From: SLRI01 sp964576715 | GTDB lineage: Bacteria > Pseudomonadota > Alphaproteobacteria > Geminicoccales > Geminicoccaceae | Direction: 5' to 3' | Length of the DNA stretch: 7,347 nucleotides | NCBI GenBank assembly: GCA_964576715.1 | Contig: CAZNWE010000129.1 | Coordinates: 1 to 7,347, forward strand | In this document: positions 1 to 5,597 of the stretch, in pieces | Numbering within the stretch: position 1 is the stretch's first letter | Layout of the letters: each line of letters starts with the position of its first letter | The notes under the pieces: generated by a model | What the model was told of the DNA's origin: nothing | What the model saw: the letters and a program-made list of their open reading frames with translations, nothing else | Databases searched by the model: none | Position numbers and translations under genes: made by a program

Positions 1-2
1 GC

Positions 3-668
3 CGCGAGGCCTATCCGGGCGACATCTTCTTCATCCACTCGCGCCTGCTCGAGCGAGCGACGCATCTCCGCACCGAGAAGGGCGGCGGCTCGCTCACCGC
101 CTTGCCGGTCATCGAGACCCAGGCGCAGAACATCTCGGCCTACATCCCGACCAACCTCGTCTCGATCACCGACGGCCAGATCTACCTCTCGCCCGAGCTC
201 TTCCGGAAGGGCCAGCTGCCGGCGATCGACATCGGCAAGTCGGTGTCGCGGGTCGGCGGCAAGGCGCAGCGGCCGAGCCTGCGCGCGGTCGCCGGCGACC
301 TGCGCCTCGCCTACGCCCAGTTCGAGGAGCTCGAAACCTTCGCCCGCTTCGGCACCCGCCTCGACGCGGAGACGAAAAAGAGCCTCGAGCGCGGCTACCG
401 GGTGCGCGCCGTCCTGCGGCAGCCCGAGCACGACCTCCTGACCCTGCCCGAGCAGCTGATCGTGCTTCTGGCGACCACCGAGGGCCTCCTCGACGAGGTG
501 CCACTCGAGGCCATCGGCGACGCCGAGACAGCCCTTCGCACGGTCATGCGCGACGATCAGGCCGACCTCGGCGACCGGCTCGCCGCCGGCGAGAAGCTCG
601 ACGACGAGGCCCGGGACACGATCCTTGAGGCAGCCCGGCGAGCACTCGCCGACCTGCGGGAGGGCTGA
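3..668 (+). CDS. atpA: ATP synthase F1 subunit alpha, C-terminal part (N-ATPase type), 5'-truncated by window edge
   Basis: This is the last 221 codons of an F1 alpha subunit, which forms the non-catalytic half of the alpha3-beta3 hexamer. The open frame runs in from the window edge, so the nucleotide-binding P-loop lies outside; a full alpha is about 500 residues. The visible part begins in the conserved REAYPGD and HSRLLERA blocks of the nucleotide-binding domain. GSLTALPVIETQ and PTNLVSITDGQI follow. SVSRVGG carries the arginine finger (fragment residue 83, codon 249-251) that reaches into the catalytic site of beta. The rest is the C-terminal helical domain (about residues 95-221). That domain has LRLAYAQFEELETFARFG, a pattern I associate with N-ATPase alpha subunits rather than housekeeping ones. 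The TGA stop lies 8 bp before the gamma start, so the two are co-transcribed. The alpha identity is certain; the N-ATPase subtype rests on context and recall of the family. Confidence 0.95.
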   Translation, partial: REAYPGDIFFIHSRLLERATHLRTEKGGGSLTALPVIETQAQNISAYIPTNLVSITDGQIYLSPELFRKGQLPAIDIGKSVSRVGGKAQRPSLRAVAGDLRLAYAQFEELETFARFGTRLDAETKKSLERGYRVRAVLRQPEHDLLTLPEQLIVLLATTEGLLDEVPLEAIGDAETALRTVMRDDQADLGDRLAAGEKLDDEARDTILEAARRALADLREG

Positions 669-676
669 GCCCCGCC

Positions 677-1594
677 ATGGAGACGCTCGAGACCCTGGGC
701 AAACGGATCGACACGACCAAGGACCTGCAGTCCATCGTCACCACCATGAAAGCGCTCTCGGCGGTCAGCATCCACCAATACGAACAGGCGGCCGAGGCAC
801 TCCAGGACTACAGCCGGACGATCGAGCTCGGCCTTGTGGCAGCACTCCGCGGCGGCCCCCCGCCCACGGCAGAACGAACGCCCGCCAAAGGCCGCACCCT
901 CGTCGTCGTCTTCGGCTCCGACCACGGCCTCTGTGGCCGCTTCAACCACGAGGTCGTCCGCTTCGTCGGCAACGACCTGAATAAGCGCGGCATCGCCAAC
1001 GACACGGCCGAGCACCTCGTCGCCGGTGCCCGTGCCATGGGCCTGCTCGAGACCGCCGGTGCTACCATCCGGGCCGTCTACCCGCTGCCGGGTACCGTCG
1101 CCGGGCTCACCCAGACCGCCTACGCCATCCTGCGCAGCATCGACGAGCGCCGCGCCGAGGCGCCCGTCGCCCGCGTGCTCCTCTACCACAACCGCCGCAC
1201 CGCCGAGAGCACCGCCGACCCCCGGGGTGGCCAGCTCTGGCCCCTGGACCCCCGCTGGCTGGAGCGCCTGGCTGGACGCAATTGGCCGTCCCGGGCGCTG
1301 CCCGCAGTCACGCTTGAGGCGGCGACCCTGCTCGCCGCATTGGTCCGCCAGCAGCTCTTCATCGGCCTCTTTCGCGCCGGCGCCGAATCAGCGGCGAGCG
1401 AGCACGCGACCCGCCTCTCGGCGATGCAGGCGGCCGAGCGCAATATCGAGGAGCGCCTCGGCGAGATGAACACCGCCTTTCGGCACAAGCGGCAGGAAAC
1501 GATCACGGCCGAGCTGCTCGACGTGGTCGCCGGCTTCGAGGCGACCGCGCACGCTCAGCCCGTCGATTCGAGCTCGCCGGCCAGCGGGAAGTAG
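677..1594 (+). CDS. atpG: ATP synthase F1 subunit gamma, divergent N-ATPase type
   Basis: A 305-residue F1 gamma subunit, the central rotor shaft that couples the c-ring to the alpha3-beta3 head. The family usually has about 285-300 residues. The N-terminal helix (about 1-55) begins ETLGKRIDTTKDLQSIVTTM, matching the position of the usual coiled-coil helix. It lacks the common KITKAMxMVAASK wording. The central Rossmann-like domain carries GSDHGLCGRFN at 80-90, the family's SDRGLCGGLN signature with changes. The C-terminal helix (about 240-292) has ERNIEERLGEMNTAFRHKRQ and ITAELLDVV, where ordinary gamma reads NKARQxxITxELxEIVxGA. The start ATG is 8 bp after the alpha stop, with a GGGAGGG stretch upstream at about 658-664. 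No beta or epsilon gene follows. This fits atpG as the last gene of an atpDCQRBFAG operon. The last 13 residues, a Ser/Pro-rich tail, are read antisense to the end of dppF. Confidence 0.9.
   Translation: METLETLGKRIDTTKDLQSIVTTMKALSAVSIHQYEQAAEALQDYSRTIELGLVAALRGGPPPTAERTPAKGRTLVVVFGSDHGLCGRFNHEVVRFVGNDLNKRGIANDTAEHLVAGARAMGLLETAGATIRAVYPLPGTVAGLTQTAYAILRSIDERRAEAPVARVLLYHNRRTAESTADPRGGQLWPLDPRWLERLAGRNWPSRALPAVTLEAATLLAALVRQQLFIGLFRAGAESAASEHATRLSAMQAAERNIEERLGEMNTAFRHKRQETITAELLDVVAGFEATAHAQPVDSSSPASGK
1522..1549. other. Stem-loop at the convergent gene ends
   Basis: A perfect 7-bp inverted repeat, GGTCGCC (1525-1531) and GGCGACC (1540-1546), with an 8-nt loop. On the + strand RNA it extends to about 10 pairs with one G-U pair (1522-1531 with 1540-1549). 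It lies inside the 3' end of the gamma gene and starts 8 nt beyond the dppF stop on the minus strand, where a transcript end would be expected. No U-run follows on either strand, so it is not a classical intrinsic terminator. A GC-rich coding region can give such a repeat by chance. Confidence 0.25.
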
Positions 1595-2529
1595 CAGGCG
1601 GCCGCGTGCGTCGTCTTCGTCTCGAGCGGCGGGAACCGCTCGCGGCAGATGGCCTCCGCCCGCCAGCAGCGGGGATTGAAGCTGCAGCCCTGTGGCGGGT
1701 CGAGCGGCGAGGGTAGTTCGCCCTCGAGCCGGATTCGGTGCTTCTGCCGTTCCGGGTCGGCGACCGGCGTCGCCGAGAGGAGGGCTGCCGTATAGGGATG
1801 CTCCGGTCGCTCGAACACCGCCTCGGCCGGGCCCGTCTCGACCGGCCGGCCGAGATACATGACCATCACGTCGTCGGCGAAATGGCGCACCACCGAGAGG
1901 TCGTGGCTGATGAACAGGTAGGCAAGCTGGAACTCTTTTTGCAGGTCGATCAGGATGTTGAGCACCTGTGCCTGGATCGAGAGGTCGAGGGCCGAGAGCG
2001 GCTCGTCGAGCACCAGGATCTCGGGGTTGAGCATCAGTGCCCTCGCCACCGCGATCCGCTGCCGCTGGCCGCCTGAGAACATGTGCGGGTAGCGCTCGTA
2101 GTGCTCGGCCCGAAGCCCCACCCGCTCCAGCATGTCGAGCGCCTTGTTGCGCCGCTCGACCGCCCCGGTGTGCGTGTTGATCTTCAACGGCTCTTCGAGG
2201 ATCGCCCCCACCTTCTGCCTTGGATTGAGCGAGCCATAGGGGTTCTGAAAGACGATCTGCACTTTCTGGCGCAGCTCCCGGTCGGCGGGATCGGCCGGCC
2301 GGCCGGAGATCAGGAGGCTGCCCGAGCTCGGTGGCTCGATCATCGTCACCAGCCGTGCGAGGGTCGACTTGCCGCAGCCGGATTCGCCGACCACGGCGAG
2401 CGTGCGCCCGGCCTCGAGGCTGAAGCTCACCCCGCTCACCGCATGCAGCTCGCGCACCTTGCGGAACGGGCCTTGGCCGACGTCGTAGCGCCGGGTGAGG
2501 TCCGTGGCCTCGACGACAGCACCACTCAT
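1555..2529 (-). CDS. dppF: Dipeptide ABC transporter ATP-binding subunit DppF
   Basis: A 324-residue ATPase of the oligopeptide/dipeptide (Opp/Dpp) ABC class. It pairs with DppD on the cytoplasmic side to drive peptide import. All ABC motifs are intact: Walker A GESGCGKST at 48-56, Q-loop Gln95, signature FSGGQRQR at 151-158, Walker B ILVLDEP at 171-177 with catalytic Glu176, D-loop SALD at 179-182 and switch His209. The Opp/Dpp C-terminal extension begins at about 243 (EHPYTAALLSA). It holds four cysteines, 282, 288, 295 and 312, in the CxFxPRC arrangement reported to hold a 4Fe-4S cluster in this family. The start ATG overlaps the dppD stop as ATGA (2526-2529), which points to translational coupling. 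GVRLxx-type differences aside, it resembles E. coli DppF closely over the whole length. Its 3' end overlaps that of atpG by 40 bp on the opposite strand. Confidence 0.95.
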   Translation of the reverse strand: MSGAVVEATDLTRRYDVGQGPFRKVRELHAVSGVSFSLEAGRTLAVVGESGCGKSTLARLVTMIEPPSSGSLLISGRPADPADRELRQKVQIVFQNPYGSLNPRQKVGAILEEPLKINTHTGAVERRNKALDMLERVGLRAEHYERYPHMFSGGQRQRIAVARALMLNPEILVLDEPLSALDLSIQAQVLNILIDLQKEFQLAYLFISHDLSVVRHFADDVMVMYLGRPVETGPAEAVFERPEHPYTAALLSATPVADPERQKHRIRLEGELPSPLDPPQGCSFNPRCWRAEAICRERFPPLETKTTHAAACYFPLAGELESTG

Positions 2530-3533
2530 GGTGCCACCGCCATTTCGGCTTCTTCGGGATGGCCAAGCGGCCGGCCGTGGCTCAAGGGATAGTTGCAGAG
2601 CGCCTGGCCGAGCTCAACATCCTGCAGCATCGTCTCACGGTTGCAGCGTTCGGTGGCGAAGCGGCAGCGCGGTGCAAACAGGCACCCCGTCGGCCGGTCG
2701 CCGGGCCCGGGCACCACACCCGGGATCGACGGCAGCTTGCCGTGTCTGGTGGCGCGCTCGGGCAGTGCTGCGAGCAAGGCCGCCGTATAGGGGTGATGCG
2801 GGTCGCGGAACAGTTCGCGCACCGGCTGCTCCTCGACCTTCTGCCCGGCATACTGCACCTGCACCCGCTCGGCCGTCTCGGCGACGACACCCATGTCGTG
2901 GGTGATCAGGATCAGCCCCATGTCGTGCTGCCGCTGCAGGTCGACCAGGAGATCGAGGATCTGCGCCTGGATGGTGACATCGAGGGCCGTCGTCGGTTCG
3001 TCCGCGATCAAGAGCTTGGGCTTGCAGGCGAGCGCCATGGCGATCATCACCCGCTGGTTCATGCCGCCCGAGAGCTGGTGCGGGAATTGGCTCAGCCGCT
3101 CGGCCGGGGCGGGGATGCCGACTTGGTCCAAGAGTTCGATGCAGCGCGCCCGGCGGGCCTGGCGGCCGAGCCCGAGATGGATGCGTAGCGCCTCGCCGAG
3201 TTGAAACCCCACCGTGAAGCAGGGATTGAGGCTCGACATCGGCTCCTGGAAGATCATCGCCATGTCCTTGCCGATGATCCGCCGCCGCTCCCGCGGCCCG
3301 ATATGGAGGATATCGCGACCATCGAACAGCAAGGCGTCGGCGGTCACCGTGGCGTTGTCCGGCAAAAGGCCCATGACCGCGAGCATCGCCACCGACTTGC
3401 CCGAGCCGGATTCGCCGACAATCGCCAGGATCTCGCCCTTGTCGCAAGCCAGCGAGACGCTGTCGACGGCGCGAAACGGCCCGGTGGCCGTCGGGAACTC
3501 GACGGTGAGGTTGTCGACTTCCAGGAGCGCCAT
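2526..3533 (-). CDS. dppD: Dipeptide ABC transporter ATP-binding subunit DppD
   Basis: A 335-residue ATPase, the partner of DppF in the peptide importer. Motifs seen: Walker A GESGSGKS at 40-47, Q-loop Gln96 followed by the family's EPMSSLNP, signature LSGGMNQR at 154-161 (the GGM form typical of DppD/OppD), Walker B LLIADEP at 174-180 with Glu179, D-loop TALD at 182-185 and switch His212. The C-terminal Opp/Dpp region starts at about 246 (HHPYTAALLAALPE) and includes PGVVPGPGDRPTGC. Cysteines 284, 290, 297 and 313 follow in the CxFxPRC pattern of the proposed 4Fe-4S site. A short Glu/Pro-containing tail of about 16 residues ends the protein. Length matches E. coli DppD (about 327). The gene lies 6 bp after the dppC stop and overlaps dppF by 4 bp. 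The site before the ATG is only weakly Shine-Dalgarno-like. Confidence 0.95.
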   Translation of the reverse strand: MALLEVDNLTVEFPTATGPFRAVDSVSLACDKGEILAIVGESGSGKSVAMLAVMGLLPDNATVTADALLFDGRDILHIGPRERRRIIGKDMAMIFQEPMSSLNPCFTVGFQLGEALRIHLGLGRQARRARCIELLDQVGIPAPAERLSQFPHQLSGGMNQRVMIAMALACKPKLLIADEPTTALDVTIQAQILDLLVDLQRQHDMGLILITHDMGVVAETAERVQVQYAGQKVEEQPVRELFRDPHHPYTAALLAALPERATRHGKLPSIPGVVPGPGDRPTGCLFAPRCRFATERCNRETMLQDVELGQALCNYPLSHGRPLGHPEEAEMAVAP

Positions 3534-3539
3534 GACGGC

Positions 3540-4481
3540 TCAACCCCGCTTCAGCTTCGGGTCGAGCGCGTCGCGCAGCCCGTCACCGACGAGGTTGATG
3601 CCGAGTACGGTGATCAGGATCGCCACACCCGGAAAGGTGACGACCCAGGGGGCGCGCAGAATGAACTCGCGCGCCTCCGCCAGCATCGTCCCCCATTCCG
3701 GGGTCGGCGGCTGTGCGCCCATGCCGAGGAAGCCCAAGGCCGCGGCATCCAGGATGGCATTCGAGAAGGAGAGGGTTGCCTGGACGATCAGCGGGCCGAG
3801 GCAGTTCGGCAGGATGGTGACGAACATCAGCCGGAGCTTGCCGGCCCCGGAAACCCGGGCTGCCGTGACGTATTCGCGGTTGCGCTCGCTCATCACCGAG
3901 GCCCGGGTCAAACGCACGAAATGCGGCTGCAGGATGAGGGCAATGGCGATCATCGCGTTCATCAGCCCGGGCCCGAGAATGGCGACCAGCACCAGGGCCA
4001 GAAGCAGCGACGGGAAGGCCAGGATGACGTCCATGACCCGGACGATGGCGGTATCGAGCCAGCCGCCGACGAAGCCGGCGACGAGCCCGATCATCACGCC
4101 GACCGAGGACGCGATGGTGACGACCACGAGGCCGATGAAGAGCGAGAACCGCGCCCCGTAGATCAGCCGCGAGAGGATGTCGCGGCCCACTGCATCGGTG
4201 CCGAGCGGGTAGGTGAGCGAGCCGCCCTCCATCCAGAAAGGCGGCACCAGAAGCGCACCGCGGTTCTGCAGGATGGGGTCGTGCGGGGCGAGCACAGGGG
4301 CCAGAATCGCGATCGCAATGGTCGCAAGAAAGACGTAGAGGCCGATCACCGCCCCCCGATTGCGGCTGAAATAATACCAGAACTCGGCGAGCATCGCCCG
4401 CCGCATCGCCCAGGCATCGACCGCCACCCGCTCGCTCTCGACAGTCGCCACTCGCTCCGGCGCCGCTTGCTCTCGTGCCAT
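3540..4481 (-). CDS. dppC: Dipeptide ABC transporter permease DppC
   Basis: A 313-residue inner-membrane permease that forms the translocation channel with DppB. A cytoplasmic N-terminus of about 42 residues ends in the EFWYYFSRNRGAVIGL block, which matches E. coli DppC (EFWHYFKRNKGAVVGL). Membrane segments are visible at about 43-65, 111-138, 151-170, 172-189, 226-250 and 278-299. The periplasmic LGTDAVGRDILSRLIYGAR motif (about 93-111) is characteristic of the DppC/OppC class. The EAA loop that docks on the ATPases is at 203-226 (EYVTAARVSGAGKLR onward), and GFLGMGAQPPTPEWG at 250-264 is nearly invariant in the family. The start is supported by GAGGGAG at 4486-4492, 4 nt upstream, and by the N-terminal length relative to E. 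coli. It follows dppB by 23 bp and precedes dppD by 6 bp, so it is co-transcribed with both. Confidence 0.95.
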   Translation of the reverse strand: MAREQAAPERVATVESERVAVDAWAMRRAMLAEFWYYFSRNRGAVIGLYVFLATIAIAILAPVLAPHDPILQNRGALLVPPFWMEGGSLTYPLGTDAVGRDILSRLIYGARFSLFIGLVVVTIASSVGVMIGLVAGFVGGWLDTAIVRVMDVILAFPSLLLALVLVAILGPGLMNAMIAIALILQPHFVRLTRASVMSERNREYVTAARVSGAGKLRLMFVTILPNCLGPLIVQATLSFSNAILDAAALGFLGMGAQPPTPEWGTMLAEAREFILRAPWVVTFPGVAILITVLGINLVGDGLRDALDPKLKRG

Positions 4482-4485
4482 GCTG

Positions 4486-4492
4486 CTCCCTC
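4486..4492 (-). promoter_or_regulatory. Ribosome binding site of dppC
   Basis: GAGGGAG read on the minus strand lies 4 nt before the ATG at 4481, within the 23-bp dppB-dppC gap. It is the strongest Shine-Dalgarno match in the operon and supports this start over the internal Met at codon 26. Confidence 0.6.
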
Positions 4493-4504
4493 GGCCAGCT
4501 GCCG

Positions 4505-5509
4505 TCAGTGGCGGATGCGCGGGTTGATCAGACCGTAGAGCAGGTCGACCAGAAGATTGACCAGCATGATGACGCCGGCGATCAGGAGCAGCCCGCCCTG
4601 CACCACGGCGTAGTCACGCTTGAAGACGGAATCGACCATCCACTTGCCGATCCCGGGCCACGAGAAAATGGTCTCGGTCAGGATGGCACCAGCCAGCAGC
4701 ACGCCGACCTGCAGGCCGATGGTGGTGACCACCGGGATCAGCGCGTTCCTCAGCGCATGCAGGCCGATCACCCGCCGCGGCGGCAGGCCCTTGGCCCGGG
4801 CCGTGCGGACGTAGTCCTCGCCCAGGACCTCGAGCATCGCCGAGCGGGTCTGCCGGGCGATCACCGCGAGCGGGATGGTGGCGAGCACGATGGTCGGCAG
4901 AATGAGATGGCTGACCGCCGAGCGAAAGGCGCCTGCCTGGCCCGAGAGCAGGCTGTCGATCAGCATGAAGCCGGTGACCGGCGGGAAGTAGTAGAGCATC
5001 GAGATGCGGCCCGAGACCGGCGTCCATTGCAGCGTGCCGGAGAAGAGGATGATGAGCAACAGTCCCCACCAGAAGATCGGCATCGAGTAGCCGACGAGGG
5101 CAACGCCCATGAACCCCTGGTCCAGCCACGAGCCGCGCTTGACCGCGGCCATGACGCCGATCCCGACACCGACCACCGTCGCCAGAATGATGGCGCAAAG
5201 CGAGAGTTCGATGGTCGCCGGAAAGAGCGTCATGAACTCCTCGAGCACCGGCCGCTTGGTGACGATCGAGCTGCCGAAGTCGCCGGAGAGCACGTCGCGC
5301 AGATAGATCAGGTACTGCACGACCAGCGGCTGGTCGAAGCCGTAGAGCGCTTGCAACTGCTGGTAGCGCTCCTCGCTCATCCCGCGCTCGCCGGCGAGCA
5401 GCACGATCGGATCGCCCGGCAAGAGGCGGACGAAGGAGAAGGCGACCAGCGAGACGCCGAGGAAGGTCGGCACCAAGAGCGCCAGGCGCGACAGGAGAAA
5501 CCGCAGCAT
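4505..5509 (-). CDS. dppB: Dipeptide ABC transporter permease DppB
   Basis: A 334-residue inner-membrane permease, the partner of DppC. The N-terminus reads MLRFLLSRL then a first membrane helix (about 9-29) ending in FVRLLPGDP, the signature opening of DppB/OppB proteins. Further membrane segments are at about 98-121, 133-157, 200-218, 255-280 and 305-327. A large periplasmic region lies between the first two. GDFGSSIVTKRPV (76-88) and GYSMPIFWWG (140-149) are family blocks. The EAA loop contacting DppD/DppF is at 231-259 (EDYVRTARAKGLPPRRVIG onward), followed by TETIFSWPGIGKWMVDS (278-294). Length is close to E. coli DppB (339). The start at the first Met gives the family N-terminus exactly, though the upstream Shine-Dalgarno match is weak. 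It begins 88 bp after the dppA stop, beyond a hairpin that may lower its expression relative to dppA. Confidence 0.95.
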   Translation of the reverse strand: MLRFLLSRLALLVPTFLGVSLVAFSFVRLLPGDPIVLLAGERGMSEERYQQLQALYGFDQPLVVQYLIYLRDVLSGDFGSSIVTKRPVLEEFMTLFPATIELSLCAIILATVVGVGIGVMAAVKRGSWLDQGFMGVALVGYSMPIFWWGLLLIILFSGTLQWTPVSGRISMLYYFPPVTGFMLIDSLLSGQAGAFRSAVSHLILPTIVLATIPLAVIARQTRSAMLEVLGEDYVRTARAKGLPPRRVIGLHALRNALIPVVTTIGLQVGVLLAGAILTETIFSWPGIGKWMVDSVFKRDYAVVQGGLLLIAGVIMLVNLLVDLLYGLINPRIRH

Positions 5510-5550
5510 CGCTCAGCTGGGCCCCCGGACGATCGCCGCGGTCGGCCCGC

Positions 5551-5572
5551 TCCGGGGCGACCTCGCCCCGGA
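5551..5572 (-). other. Intergenic stem-loop between dppA and dppB
   Basis: A perfect inverted repeat with 10-bp arms: TCCGGGGCGA (5551-5560) and TCGCCCCGGA (5563-5572), 2 nt apart. In RNA the top one or two pairs would open to give a larger loop. It starts 25 nt past the dppA stop in an 88-bp non-coding gap. The downstream strand is GC-rich with no U-run, so full intrinsic termination is unlikely. A hairpin here is typical of binding-protein-dependent importers, where it protects the 3' end of the binding-protein mRNA or partly attenuates read-through so that the binding protein is made in excess. That role is inferred. Confidence 0.6.
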
Positions 5573-5597
5573 TCGCAAAGCCGTCACCGACCGCCGC

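Noticed and set aside
1388..2566. A 392-codon minus-strand frame overlapping dppF in another frame
   Set aside because: The dppF frame carries every ABC motif. This one is a low-information Arg/Ala/Gly/Pro shadow.
3201..4538. A 445-codon open frame on the + strand opposite dppC and the start of dppD
   Set aside because: It is antisense to well-recognised genes and rich in His, Asp, Arg and Gln with no domain pattern. Long shadow frames are expected in G+C-rich DNA.
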